A DNA stretch of 64,000 nt from NCBI GenBank assembly GCA_943737045.1, contig CALSFV010000087.1, positions 248,001 through 312,000 of the forward strand, written 5' to 3'. Shown here in pieces: positions 1 to 23,878 of the stretch (positions are counted from its first letter, which is position 1; each line of letters starts with the position of its first letter). The position numbers and the translations under genes are program-made. Source of the stretch: Parapristionchus giblindavisi. Lineage: Eukaryota > Nematoda > Chromadorea > Rhabditida > Diplogasteridae. The notes under the pieces were generated by a model. It did no database searches. It was not told the origin of the DNA and saw only the letters and a list, made by a program, of their open reading frames with translations.

Positions 1-575
1 GAATTTGATGACGATCACGCCTGTCTAATTCATTTTTCATGAAAAGGTATTAGAAATTTTAAAAAATTGAATTTCTCTCAAAGGCAATTGCATTTTTAGC
101 GAGATACATAGATCGGACCGTAATGGCTTCAGGATTTCATGGAAATTTTTTTAGCCAATTTGTGGTAGGTACTTTCGAGAAAATCAACTTTTAGTGTAGT
201 CATTTTGTCGTTGGAGTGGAGGCAAGAGGCGAGAGAGTGTGGTGGTACGAAAGAGCAGAGAGGCAGGTGAGGCGACCGACATAGGAAGGAAGGGAAGTGG
301 AAGAGAGAGTGTCTCTCTGCTCTCTCGCATCACCACACTCTCTCGCCTCTTGCCTCCACTCCAACGGCAAAATGACTAAACTAAAAGTTGATTTTCTAGA
401 AAGTACCTACCACAAATTGGCTAAAAAATTTTCCATGAAATCCTGAAGCCATTACGGTCCGATCTATGTATCTCGCTAAAAATGCAATTGCGTTTGAGAG
501 AAATTCAAATTTTTAAAATTTCTAATACCTTTTCATGAAAAATGAATTAGACAGGCGTGATCGTCATCAAATTCT
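1..575. mobile_element. Foldback (palindromic) element, cut by window start
   Basis: The first 250 bases are repeated in inverted orientation at about 325-575: the opening GAATTTGATGACGATCACG returns as CGTGATCGTCATCAAATTC. The spacer is purine-rich with short GAGAGAGTG stretches. The sequence to about 770 continues without gene features and may be the outer part of the same element, whose left end lies before the window. It sits in an intron, or just 5', of the first chemoreceptor gene. The family is not recognised. Confidence 0.85.
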
Positions 576-819
576 GCCCCTGGTTGCATCGAATGCAAAT
601 TTTAGTGCAATCGGTTGAGGAGAAAAAACTGAAAACGCTATTTCAACGCGACGTCGTCTGGCCTCAACGGTGAGTTTTGGTGAAAAATGAACACGGCCAT
701 CGTCATCTGCACCCTTAAGAACCCCGATCCCCAAAATTTAATTTTTTGACTGTGCCGGCACTTGGTCGTTTCTTACACAAACGGCCTCATATAATGTTTG
801 GAAAGAAATATTCTCTCAG

Positions 820-1843
820 AAGTAATCGACTTGGGTCTTGTGTTCTACAATGTTTTGGACAGTCTCACGATAATAGTACGTTAATAGCCTTTATTATAAC
901 CCAATTAGATGGATTATAAGCGTTGAAAACGATCTCTTCAAATTCTATAGAAGCTGTTTCTTTGAACTCTGAGTCAACACAGCTAAGCAAAATTTCTTGA
1001 TTTCGTTCCAGGTAAATTATTTTGGCCGCAAATACAGCCAAAAGCGAACGCTGCAAATGATAAATAGTTCACTAAACGGAAAATATCAAGTAGGCTTTTG
1101 ATTGCAATTATTCGTACTTTTTTATTAATATTTTTAGGTAAAAGAATCATGGGACATCGCAAATGCCATGCATCCAGTGTATGCAGGAAATCTCATGATA
1201 AAAGTAATAAGAAACACATTTTGATATATCGAAATATCATAGAGAATTAACGGTCTGTAGTAAAAAAATGGTTGATCGATGTTCTCTAATATTTTCAATA
1301 TTGTGATGTAACATAACTGATAGTCCAATAACGTATTTTGCAGATTCCGACCGTCTTTATCGGATATGCATACACAGCATGGTTCGAGGGTCATCTTGAT
1401 CATACATACGGTTTCCTCGATTTCGCCTATATCATAGTTCGAAATAATATTTTGTTTATGATAACGATAACAGTAATGTCTCAGTTGCATACAATCGGCG
1501 TTGTTTTCTCCACAATGTTCTTTATAATGAGAAATCCGGCGATAAGAAGGGTTGTTATCAAGATATGGAGCAAAAATAAGATGTATTTATTCATTTAATA
1601 TTTTTTATAAGAAATATTTATGATTATCAAGGATGATATATTTTGCGAAATTATAATATGAGAAGATTACGTTGCCTGTTTCTTTATCCTTTTGAACCCT
1701 AAATAAGTATTTTCTCCATGAAATGATGATCCATTTTCAGATCTCAACTTCGTCCAACTTTAACGGCGGAAGAACTTGAAAACGTCTCCAATCGTTATTT
1801 CCAGATGTTAAATGGTTCATGGAATGGAATTGTTTCTTCTTGA
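820..1843 (+). CDS. Seven-transmembrane chemoreceptor, C-terminal part (gene A, partial)
   Basis: Nematode chemoreceptor GPCR, probably of the Sra superfamily (Sra/Srab/Srb/Sre), expected in the plasma membrane of sensory neurons. Exons seen: 820-875, 1012-1089, 1138-1203, 1344-1436, 1485-1582, 1741-1843, giving 163 residues that stay in frame and end at TGA. They cover the last four membrane segments, with the conserved signature FYNVLDSLTII, then ESWDIANAMHPVYAGN, then NPAIRRVVIKIW and a short cytoplasmic tail. The 5' exons are not in the window; the foldback element at 1-575 occupies the expected intron. Exon sizes (56, 78, 66, 93 nt) are identical to those of the neighbouring gene B, so this is a tandem duplicate. 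Family assignment within the superfamily is inferred from general layout and is not certain. Confidence 0.8.
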
Positions 1844-2524
1844 TGAGAAGAGTTTATGGTCGATAATTTCACTAGGAAGCATACCTATCCTGTTGATGCC
1901 ACAGTTTCTTTGCAAAATTAAGTACGAACATATTATTTCTCTTCCACAAAATGTACGGCTCATCTTAGAAGTATATTCCTTCTGCAGTGATACCATCGCG
2001 CCATTTATCGAGCACCTTGTAGATCCCATCATGTCAGAAATAGCTTGTCTGGGTCTTGAAGAAGTTGGTCAATACCTTCTAAACACTGGCTCGGCAATCG
2101 AAGTGTCGTATTATGAGAAGGGATAGAGGGCTGAAATTAGATGGTAGTCAAAGGGGAGATGGGGAATACAGTGGGTGTTATAGAACAGTCCAGCCATAGC
2201 ACGCCAGTTCGGCCCACTACCACCTTTCATATCCATTGACAGAGTCAGACTAGTCGCAGGATTATGCTGATGTACATTTTGCAAAATAGCGTTCCGCAAA
2301 CGAAGTTTTAGCTATCACCAAATCGGACAATTGAAGTTCTTCGTTGAATTCGTAATAGAAATTATACTTTTGTATTGAAAGATGACCTAACAGCCCCCTA
2401 TGGGACGATTCATTTCATAATGAAGACGAGATGATAACAATTATCCAACCATGACAACACACTCTTTTCTTGTCATTCTTCTTGACTTTCGTTTCTTCAA
2501 ACTCAGCTTCCTATTCATCCCTCC
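1844..2524. other. Intergenic spacer between the two chemoreceptor genes
   Basis: An open frame (1812-2126, + strand) overlaps the last exon of gene A, but I recognise no domain in it. No other feature is seen. Confidence 0.5.
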
Positions 2525-4809
2525 ATGTCTGATTTCATTTCGTTTCTGAACGACTATCCAGTACTGTCTACATTAATTTTCTTCTTCTCAATCGTTGCAT
2601 CCATTCCTGTACTCATCTTGATGTATGCGACTCAAAAAGCAGCCGTGCACGTAAACTGTAGGTATGAAACTGTCATTTCTAAACTTTGAGACGATATGTA
2701 GTTCACAAAGGAATAACCTCTCTCTATAGTTACTGATTCGGACAAAAGTTTTTTTTTCGGAGGTAGTTTGGGGATATCGTTTGGCGGTATCAGAGATGGC
2801 TCATTTAAGAAATTTTTAAATTACCTGATTTCAAAAAAAAACAAATTCACATCAGAGCTACTCATAGAGATTTTTGCTGTACAACTGTCTCCACTTCTCT
2901 TCTACCGCAATTAATGGACGAAGGAAGCAATAAATTAATGGGATAGCGAAAGCAATTTTTGACGATTTTAAGATTAAATATAAAATTTCCAAGATGAGCT
3001 GAGCAATATCTTACACCGCCAAATGTTATCCCCATTCAAGATACATTTCCAGTAAAACAGTTGGTTCGAATGTGTGACTGTGCCATTCATTTTTGAGTAT
3101 TTGTTTAAGGTTTTTACTGACAGCTTGGGCAATATCCATGCAGTGCTTGCTTTTCTGTGATTCAGCTCTTATGGTACCTCATCTATTCAATCCCTCTGGG
3201 TTTATGCCACTTCATCATGCTAAACCAGGTGTGGTTAACGACAACCATAACCCTTACCATGTCTGGACTACAAAACCATGTTCAGAGTACCGCGTGTACA
3301 TTTTTGTCGCCAATTCATTCTGTTATACCTCATGCTCGTTGTTCGAGTTAGCCATAGCTCTGGAACGAATAATCTCGGCACACTACGCGGAGAAATATCA
3401 CAATCAAACGTTTGCATGGATAACTTTTTCAATCTTTACTGTTTCAACGGTAAATATTTCTATTTTATAATTTTTATAAGAGATTCTATTCGTTTTCAGG
3501 CGATCTTCAGCCTTATAATAGCTTATATTATGTTTGTCAAAGGTTTTACATATTTGATAAAGTATAAATTCACCTTATAAATTGATTTTTTTCAGATATC
3601 ATCGCATTTGGCTTGATATTCTACAACGTACTGGATAGCCTGACGATAATTGTTTGTTGATATTGTATGTTTATGGAAAAAAAATCTTATATTGTCTGTA
3701 TAGATGAATCATTGCGGGAAGAAGTACTGTGAGAAGAGAATTGTGCAGTTGTTGCAAACTTCGCTCAATGCTAAATATCAGGTAATATGAATGGAGCAAA
3801 ATATAATTTGTATTCTATTTAAATCGATAAATGCGAAAAAAAACTGTCAAAAGTAGCATCATTGGTTAGATTCATATCGATTTTCAGGTCAGGGAGTCTT
3901 GGGACATTTCACATGCCATGCAACCAGTTTACGCTGGCAATTTAGTAATTAAGGTTCCGTATTTTTTTTATTACTCGCGCTAAATGGTTTTATGGTATGA
4001 TTGTTAACCAAAACAATTATGATATTCTACATAGAACGCATAATTTGATAGTATTCTGTCTGAAAATTCGCAACCATATACCAATGGAGCACAGTGTAAG
4101 GTTCACATAAATTAAACACCATATATTTATATTAAACATTATATACTTATGCTATCTGTTAGGAAAAGATCACGTGCGTCGAGTAATAATATTATTGAGA
4201 TAACAACTGCTTTTATCGGATACTTGTATACAATTATCTTCGCTAGTCACAATAATCGTTATTATGGACTTATCGATTTCACATATAACTTCGTAGGTCT
4301 ACTCCGTTGTTCAAGTATTTAAAAAAAACGAATTCGCTTTTTCTCTCTCTGGACTTGTTTTACTTGGCTTATGTCTTATTGTATCAATCTAACAACGTTA
4401 AAAATCATCTACATTTTCAGTTGCAAACGGTCATCTGTTTCTATTCGTCTTTGATGTTCATCTACAAGAATCCGGCAATTCGTCGAGTGACATTGAAAAT
4501 ATGGAACAGACATCGGTGAGCTTCATTGAATGGACAAATAGAGAATCTTAACTAACAATAAGAGGCATGAAAACTGTAAACGATTTAACATAATTAACAT
4601 CCAATTGATAGCCAGGGTTACGGACCACAACTGAATTGCCCCTCTTTCATCTTTAAATAAGTCACAATAAATTTAGAATCGTTCCGTTCATTGTGCAAGA
4701 CGAGGAAGCGATTGCTACCGTGACCAAAGTCTATTTTAAAATGCTGAACGAGTCGTGGAATGTGTCATCTGTCAATATACATGTGGATCATACAATAAAT
4801 ATATACTAG
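2525..4809 (+). CDS. Seven-transmembrane chemoreceptor (gene B, complete)
   Basis: Complete nematode chemoreceptor GPCR of 346 residues, Sra-superfamily-like (Sra/Srab/Srb/Sre). Exons: 2525-2661, 3110-3449, 3500-3542, 3596-3651, 3704-3781, 3888-3953, 4200-4292, 4421-4515, 4677-4809; all nine junctions keep frame. The ATG opens a segment with the first helix at about residues 12-33. The third helix ends in AIALERIISAHYAEKY (about 127-142), the counterpart of the ER-containing motif after helix 3 in these families. Later landmarks are FYNVLDSLTII, ESWDISHAMQPVYAGN, and NPAIRRVTLKIW after helix 7. It lies about 0.7 kb downstream of its tandem copy and converges on the guanylyl cyclase gene. Two introns end in AAG or GAG rather than CAG. 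The subfamily is uncertain, and no ligand can be inferred. Confidence 0.88.
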
Positions 4810-5245
4810 AATATATGATTAATAATTATTATTGTTTTCACTCTGTATTAAAATAATTGCATTCATTTATTCGTCTATTTTTACGAACTTATCTTTGCAG
4901 ACCTACGAATTTCTTAAATTTCTTACTTTAAAAAATAGTGTCTATAAATGGAAAGATGTTGTTTTCACAATATATAATATGCCTAGTGTTATCTTTAAAT
5001 GTAATGATGATGATGATGACTTTTTCGAATACTTTTAGTCCTTTAGCACTCGAACGAAAAATGCTATATAATTAGTACATGTAAAATTTGCTCAACCGTA
5101 GGCGTAATCCATTGAGAAATCGAAAGAAAAGAAGAAGAAATAGTTTTTTTTTGTTCCCAAAAAAACCGCTGATATGGAAATATATTTATCAACTCAAGAA
5201 TATTATTAAAATAAGCATAAATGAGGAGTACGGACAGCGAATAGT
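4810..5245. other. Convergent intergenic region
   Basis: AT-rich 3' region shared by chemoreceptor gene B (+) and the guanylyl cyclase gene (-). It contains a short GATGATGATGATGA run near 5004. Nothing coding is seen. Confidence 0.5.
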
Positions 5246-16118
<10,873 letters not shown>

Positions 16119-16713
16119 CAGTAGCACAAGAGTGATGGTCTGCTCGTAAAAGATCCTCTAATAGCACTAATGAAGCCTTTCAAACTTTCAGTAATGCAAT
16201 ATATATCTTCTTCACACGAGTCATACATCTTTATTGCTCATGACCTCCAATATCTCTATATTGAATACAATCAGAGGCTTCCATTATTGCTCCATATTAT
16301 TTGATTCCTATCGTGCGTCACTGATCTTTATTAGTTTCGTGATCTTTATTAGGGTTGATGAAGATTCCTTATTACTTCCTAGAATGAACTATGTCATCAA
16401 AGTTCAAACAAACCTGTAATCGTATATTGTTTGATATAACAATCCAGAGTCAATATGAAGTACGTGCCGGAATCTTCCGGAAACATAATATAATAGAAAC
16501 AGAATGAAATAAAATGAAATAATGAACGGTCTTTATTAAATCGCTTCACATAAAATATTGCAAATTCTACAATGATAGAATATTGCTATTATATATGTAT
16601 GCCCTTCTTGTAGTTAAACGTATTCATATGTTGCTGTACATTGTATGTCTTAAAGTCTTGATCTCATATAAAAGAGCAGGAAATTCTGATTAGAAATATG
16701 TAAACCATATGTA
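16119..16713. other. Upstream region of the guanylyl cyclase gene
   Basis: AT-rich sequence 5' of the gcy start codon. It contains two TGATCTTTATTAG repeats near 16322-16350. I see no clear promoter element and no coding exon. Confidence 0.4.
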
Positions 16714-17258
16714 CAGTACAGCCCGATCTCCTTTTGTACAAGAGTAACACTGCGGCGCGCAGAGGCGCTCATTTGCGCTCATCATTTATTTCTGCGAGTA
16801 CTGAATACTTTTCGATTCTCAAAATCTTAATCATGAGTTTCCGTTATGAAAAGTTATTTTAATGATTAAAGAAACTGAAACAAAATTTTTATTAATGAGA
16901 AAAAGCAATTAAAAGACAAATCACACTGGTCCGAAAACGATGGGTAATTATTTACTGGAAAGGTATACTGTAATATCACGAATCGATCGCACGATCGCTG
17001 TAAGACATTTTTCGAAATTTACAGTACCCATCATTTTCGGACTAGCGTGATTTGCCTTTTAATTGTTTTTTTCTCATTAATAGAAATTTTGTATCAGTTT
17101 TTTTAGTCATTAAAACAACTTTTCATAACGGAAACTCATGATTAAGACTTTGAGAATCGAAAAGTATTCAGTACCCGCAGAAATAAATGATGAGCGCAAA
17201 TGAGCGCCTCTGCGCGCCGCAGTGTTACTCTTGTACAAAAGGAGATCGGGCTGTACTG
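16714..17258. mobile_element. Mariner-type palindromic element, intact copy
   Basis: The ends CAGTACAGCCCGATCTCC and GGAGATCGGGCTGTACTG are flanked by TA (16712-16713 and 17259-17260). Arms of about 245 bases include GCGCGCAGAGGCGCTCATT and TTTCTGCGAGTACTGAATAC. This uninterrupted copy serves as the empty-site reference for the doubly interrupted relative at 8196-9955. It is non-autonomous. Confidence 0.9.
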
Positions 17259-17379
17259 TATGTATAACATAAAAATTCCTTTGATTTTCAACCAATAAGA
17301 AAACAAAACTCAATTGTTCATCCACAGGAATAGCATGCATTATAATTCTAATAAAGTTTTCGTTTTTCTCTCTTTGAAG

Positions 17380-17494
17380 GTAAAAGTTCGGAAATACTGC
17401 AAGAGTCTGGAATGTATTTGCACTCGATTTGATTTATACTATGCTGTGAATTATTGTAAAGACTCGTCTTGTACTATTTTCGAGGAAAGGCAAG
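17380..17494 (+). CDS. Orphan cysteine-rich exon, possibly PAN/apple-like
   Basis: An open segment bounded by TTTGAAG and CAAG|GTAAGG encodes 38 residues including YCKSLECICTRF, YYAVNYCKDSSCTIFEE. The spacing of five cysteines with VNYC..SCTIF resembles the second half of a PAN/apple module, which in nematodes occurs in secreted adhesive proteins. I could not find flanking exons that continue the frame: the next open stretch downstream hits a stop. It may be one exon of a broken gene next to the transposon at 16714-17258, or chance. Confidence 0.3.
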
Positions 17495-20400
17495 GTAAGG
17501 TACGAATGTAAATTTGTAAGGAATCATTCTATGTTTTTCTTGTACCTGAAATATGTAATACTCATCAAAAATAACGTGGGTGTATTAATAAATATCCAGG
17601 AAACGTTTAACGTGTCGGCCTTTCCATTGTCTTTGTTCACGTTGAAAGCACTTATAAGAGCTAAAGGCCTCCACATTCACACACAAAGACTTGTCGGGAT
17701 AACACAGGCGAGCAATTAGCTTGGAGTGATGTTAACTCCCCTTTGTCTTTCTATCGACGGTTGGAGTAGGTCTCAGGAGATCATTTCTCACCTCACCTAT
17801 TGCACAACTCCACAGAAAGCTAACTTGATTTGCCTATTTTGCCAGTTCTTGTTAGAATTATTTGAAAACGTATCTTACGGACAAAAATAGAGAAAACGTT
17901 ACGGTTCAAATTTATTTTATATATTCGCAGGCTCTCGTTAAAGCACAAAACTGTGGTAATTTAAGTTGATGGTGTGCAAAACACATAGTGTTGCATCCAA
18001 TATTCTTATCTCTCACATACTAAATGCACTCATCTATCGCATATTGTTCGGTACACACTATTGCAATTAATAAAATATTAAATGATCTAAGCACCAAAGC
18101 AAGATGCAAAAGCACTTTTTTCAATTTTTTCCTTTTTATTTTTCAATGATATATATGCTAATTTAACTCTCACCAAACATCCTCTACTCACCAGAGTGTT
18201 TCCAGAACCGATATATTTAATATTTCTTGGGATGTTCGTTTGTATGACTTTTGTCAAACACAGAGCTATGAAAAACAGCTAGAGTGACGATATCACGTAT
18301 TCTTAGCCTTCATTATTATCCTTCACATCCGGTTCAAATTTCTTTTTTATGCTCATCGTAACGTATGTATTTATGTTTATAAGAAGTATTATTCTATATT
18401 CATCTTATCATCGAAAGTACTTCTAAACCTTTCACTTTGAAGAATATTCTGTGGTAAATAACTCTAATGTCCTCTAATGTTCGTCGTATTATTAGCATTA
18501 ATTACCAAATGACGCAGTTGTTATCACATGCCCATATATTTTGATCGTGGCATGATCATATCGATATACTCTGATTTTATAAGACGTAGACACCATAAGG
18601 CACACTATAACTATCCTACATATTTCTTTTAAATAATTTACATTTTACGTGCATGCAAACCTATACTTGTACATCAATTATTATTATATTCTTAATTTAA
18701 CAATATTTAGTTGTATTCGTTTAATTCCTAAACCCCATTCACAAACCTGATAGTCTTTAGTAATTCAATTCAATTCGAGCATTATTGTTAGTTGCTAGAT
18801 GAGGATGGGGTGAAAATGTCAAAGGGTGCATTCCACCAGTTGTCGATTGCTCGGTCCAGGCCATCTCTCCATCGCTTGTCTAGGCTTGTCGGGGGGGGGG
18901 GGGGGGGGGACTTCTAGTAAAAGATACCGTTTCATGACGAAAGATCCATTTAAAAAATATTCGATATTCGTCCAATCGGCTTGCGAAATGATTTACGTTC
19001 CCATGTCCATAGAAAAATTGTGTAATACATCAATTGATCGCTGTCTGTTCGGATGGATCAGACCAGGTGAGGAACAATTGATCTGATTTATGAGGAAACC
19101 CAGACAGAAAATCAATTTAGTATTGTATCTCATGATTATAAACACCCTCTATATCCGTACATATTCTTTATGCTCGAGAAGTCAATATCAAGCTTTATCA
19201 TCCCACACAAAAAGAATGACATCAACCTTAGCAGCTTTGACCTAACATAACAGAAGTAATGATAACATATCTATCATATCTTGCATGAATGATTCCAGTA
19301 ACGAGGTTGTCTTACGACATACGCAACCGGTACCCTTTAGTGATGTCAGGTGGGAGGAGACGTCTTGATCAGTGTAAATATCATCATTACATGCTCATCT
19401 GGCATTTCTAACTGATGGAAGATGGTAGACGGTATCTATTCTGTCAATGGTAACATTAGGTGTAGTAGTGATATTGGATACTGATAACAGTATGAGATTC
19501 TATATGAATGTCATCATTTTCATGATTTTATGCAACGTCGTATTCCTGTCTTATTTGACAACTCAAAATTAATAATTTTGAACACCTCGATAACAGTATG
19601 GGTTGATATTCTAGATTATGTTTCGCTTAATTTTATATGTAGGTCACAATTTTTAAAAGTATTCTTCCATTCCTATAGTAAGTTCATCAAGCCTTAAATA
19701 TGTATATGTAGCCAGCATCCGTACAATGTATGAATATCGATTTTGCACGTACTATGCGTATTATGTTCTATTTCCATGTTAATCCTTCTATAAAGTACTT
19801 GCTCGTATGCATATCTTCAATATGAAGATTAGTACAGTTGATGTGACTGTCATAGCTCATTTATCCTTTTCTTTTATTCTCATGATTTTATTTTAAAGAC
19901 CTTTAATTGTTGATACTCATAAAATATTCGACTATTTTATTCTTTGAAAAAAAAATGTAATCATGTTTTAGTCGAGCCTTCTTTTGTGGGTTAGAAAATG
20001 TTGAAAAAATGGAACATTAAATTTAACGTAAACAAGTTTTATCGATATACCGTTTATCGTGCCTTCTCAAGCATGCACATTTGATCAGTGAAGTTAACAT
20101 AATAGATGAGTAACTGTTGAAAAGCAGACTCAAAACAATATTTTATCTAATGCGTCACTACAATCATTGCAAATTTGTCCTAGTTCTTTTCTGAAGAATC
20201 TACAATTCGGAATTATAGAACCACTACTGAAAAGTGTCATTGTCCCATAAATTTAATATAGTTCAGAACAGCATACTACAATAATCCCGAATCAACGAAA
20301 TAAGATCCACCCCCGCCTAGGTGTGACTGTCCTCAGATCTGCAGTTCCGGGATTTAGTTCCAATCCCGGAATGCAAAGCACTCATAAATCGCCTCATAGA

Positions 20401-22093
20401 TAATTCACTTCTTCTCTCAATTTTCAACATTCTCAAAGTCGTTAGTCATTCCAGTTCTTTTTCTTGTATAAGTCAATTAAAATCCCGAAACACATTTGTT
20501 CAATATTGCTTTTTTGTTAAATAGATACATGTATAATGCAGTACACACATATAAAATGTCCTTTTATTGATAGAGTTCACCTACGTGCCTCCGTAACGAG
20601 TGCATTCTCGCTTGACGCTAGCCATGAACATGGGAAGCAAGCCGATTTCGCCAAAGTATGATGACTTCTGGGATGGTTTTGGCACATTGTAGCACAAGAA
20701 CCATAATTCTAGAAAAATCACTCTCATAATTGTGTGCCCTCAAAGAGAGGTCATCTGAAAAAAGTGTCTTTTTGGTGTACTGAAGACAATTGCGGTTCGA
20801 TCAAGACCAAATTTTCAGGGTGTATTTGGGACATGATAAGGATCATTTTGATCCCAAGAACGAGTCTTTAGCATGTCTTGGAGCTGAGATCTGAGTTTGC
20901 AGCTGCCATTTTGCAGCAAGGCTGCTCCGGATGAAAAAAATCGCAGCAACGTGAAAAAAAATTTTCTAAGTGGCCGCCGCGTAGATCTCAAACTTATAGA
21001 ATAACGGCAGGCTCGAAAAATTCTCCTCAGAATTAAAAAAAATTGCACTTCGACTGCGTCATCGCTACGCAATAATGGGAAATTTTCATGAGTCCGCAAT
21101 ATCAGGGCCTTATTCAGCTACTGTATCTTATGAGTATATTTCCTTTACTATAAGATAAATTTCAATGTTTGTAGTTTGAGATCAATTTGTCATTATCAAT
21201 TTCACACACTTAAGCTGATTTCGAACCTGAAAGAAAAAAATATTGCTGGGTCCACCGAAAAAAATAGTACCGGAATAGGTTCAATACTAGCATACATAGT
21301 AACATGTATTTCATCAACTTCAATGAAATAACTCAAGTCTACAAGGAAATAATGTCCTTGTTAGTTAACGTGGGACTTTTGAGGTCCAAATACACTGTGT
21401 CATGCAATATTTTCGTAATGGCAGCTTCTTGGTGATTTCGAAATATCACGATGACAAATAAATACCGTATTTTCATCATTGTGATATCATAACTACCGTA
21501 ATTCATCATTTCCTCTGTCTATAAGGAACGTGACTTATGATATCATTATACTTTTCTTACTTTTCACTTACAGCCGTATAGTATCGCAATGCAAATAACA
21601 TATTCAACCGAATGGTTAATAAAGCTATTTTGAAACATTCTTTCCTGCATTTGGCTATTGTGTTCCAAATTATTTGAGGCGTCCCTTTAAGCATGGTTGA
21701 ATTCTTTTCAACTATAGGCGTAGGTTAAATTATGATGTTTCATGCATGACTTCATAGAATTTATGTAGATGACACATTTATCTACTATGCATTACTTTGT
21801 AAGTTACATGCGCCGATTTTGCTCTGATTTTCAAGTAAAATATCAATGCCAAAAATACAAACTGTATTTCTTTGATTAGTAAACTTAATTGCATTCTTTG
21901 TACTCATCTCTAAAATATCATACACATTCTTGAAATATTATTCCGCGTGAAAGTAAATAATTATATCCAAACATTTTTGTTGACCCGTTATCACTAGCTA
22001 TCGTACCTACGTTATTTGCTTGTTAAGACTTTCCAAAATAGGAAGAGTTATCTATTAAAATTGGTTTATGCAGGTAATCAGCAAGACACTGTG
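17495..22093. other. Gene-poor 4.6-kb region
   Basis: AT-rich sequence without a convincing gene. It holds a run of 19 G (18891-18909) and, at about 20690-21117, a diverged dispersed repeat. That repeat resembles parts of 7570-7650 (CACAAGAACCA.AATT.TAGAA) and 7917-7950 (CTTCGA.TGCG.CATC.CTACG) and ends in CTACTGTA. No tRNA or rRNA was recognised. Confidence 0.45.
18891..18909. repeat. Run of 19 G
   Basis: A homopolymer of 19 guanines. Such tracts are unstable and prone to assembly error. Confidence 0.95.
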
Positions 22094-23878
22094 ATGTCGT
22101 CCAAACTTTTCGTGAGTCCTCTTTTTTTCTAATATTGCCTAACAAAATATTGCTAACAATAAGAACAACAAATTATCACAGTAATACCGTAATTTGTATC
22201 TTGCTATATTGTAGTTAGATCCGATCAAGAATCTAACTAAAAATTACATCATAATTTATATCATTAAAATCTAATTAAATATTTTAAGGTATCCTTCATC
22301 ATTGTCGCTCTTCTCGCATCCTACACAACATCTCTCTCATTCTACGTTGGAAGTACGTTTCATACACAATCTTTGTTCTTTTATGTTTATTTATATATTT
22401 TTGGAAATCTCTCTTCACTTTATCAGTTATAGAAGGCAAAGAACTTGTGAACGAAAGGGAGAGACCATTACGGGTTAATTGATGAATCTCTATTCATCCT
22501 TCTTTCTTTGAATTCCTTTCTGTGCACATTCGATACTTCAAAAAAACATTTACAAAATGGTCACGAGATTAAGTCATTTGGTAAGAGTTAAAGACGAAGA
22601 CCCTCGAGTTTTTTTCGTAATAAAAAGTTCTATAGGTCATATTTTTCAGCAAGTGAGAACACAGAAGGTGGCAGTCTCAGCGAATCTGAAATGTTCAGAC
22701 TCAAATCGGTGTGTAAGAATCTCGTTGAGAAGAGAGCGGTACGTATTTTTATTATGTAATACAAAACATAATGATCATGCAACTTTACTAAGAAAATGCA
22801 TTGATCAATAAAAAATGATTATCTTCAATTTGAAAAAAATTGCACCGCATATATTAGTAGTAGTAGCAGTAGGATGTACGACTGGACAAGTCATAATTAA
22901 CAAAATAAATGTGCTCTATTACGTCATCAAATAATATATTCAAATCGAGGTATAATCAGAAGTGGCTTACATAGCGAATCAACTTTCAGAAGTTGCTATT
23001 CTTCGGATTTGTAAATGACATCCGTCACCGCCGCAGGATCAGAAAAACATTCATAGGCGGAATGGTAGACACAAAATAAAATTTTTATTTCGTTGTGTTT
23101 TTGCAAACCTTTTCCGCGGTTACTTTTCTTACCTACGAATCTGCAGAGAATCTGACAGATGATTTCTAAAGTCTTCTAAAATCGTTATTCCCTTGAAGGT
23201 GGTTCAAATGTCGTCCCGATCGTTGATCTGAATAGCGCTTACCACTCGGTTCGGCTTGAAATGAGTGTCTAACGTTCTGCCTGGGAATGGTTTAAACGTT
23301 TACAAAATCGATAAATTGTGGTTTCTGAAAGTTGATACTTACTACGTCGTTAATTCCGGTTTTTTAGTATCCTTTACGCAACATTCCCCACTAAACGATC
23401 TCTGGAAATAGCCCATTATGTATACTCATGTAATATGATAAAATGTTACAACACGTGAAAATAACTGTTAAATGTTTGCAGACGCGATCTAATATTACTT
23501 ATAGTATCACACCAATTATTTTACCTAGTGATGTGATACTGTCACAAGTAAACATTCAATTGGGAGGTCAATCAAAATAGTACAACTATATTGACAACTT
23601 CTGATTGTGTTATGCATATAGGCGATGACAGTTTTCCAGATTAATATATTAGTACGATCCAAACACTTATAAAAATCAGTAATTGAATGTATAGGGTAAG
23701 CTGAAACATTACAAAATGACATATTTTGCAGCCTTCTGCTCAGTTCCGTCAGATCTGTGAGAGACTCGGCAAGCGTGCTGTGAATCCTCAGGATTCAGCC
23801 ATACAGAAACGCCACGATCCCGAGATGCAAGAGTTCATGAGCAAGCTCCGTCCCTCATATGGATTTCCACAGTATTAA
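22094..23878 (+). CDS. Small secreted precursor, neuropeptide-like
   Basis: Four exons, 22094-22111, 22289-22352, 22650-22738 and 23732-23878, join in frame to 105 residues. The N-terminus is a signal peptide (hydrophobic VSFIIVALLASYTTSLSFY). The rest is hydrophilic and carries dibasic sites: ..SVCKNLVEKR, APSAQFRQICERLGKR, AVNPQDSAIQKR and a C-terminal HDPEMQEFMSKL ending in RPSYGFPQY. The GKR after ICERL would yield an amidated peptide. Two cysteines, one in each of two related segments (VCKNLVEKR and ICERLGKR), suggest a duplicated unit. The layout fits a neuropeptide-like (nlp) precursor of the regulated secretory pathway; I do not recognise the family. An alternative small exon near 22429-22472 breaks the phase and was left out. 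Confidence 0.65.

Noticed and set aside
1812..2126. 104-residue open frame on the + strand
   Set aside because: It overlaps the last exon of chemoreceptor gene A in another frame, has no recognisable domain and no splice context.
22429..22472. Possible extra exon of the peptide precursor (IIEGKELVNERERPLR)
   Set aside because: Including it shifts the phase of the downstream peptide exons; skipping it gives a continuous frame.
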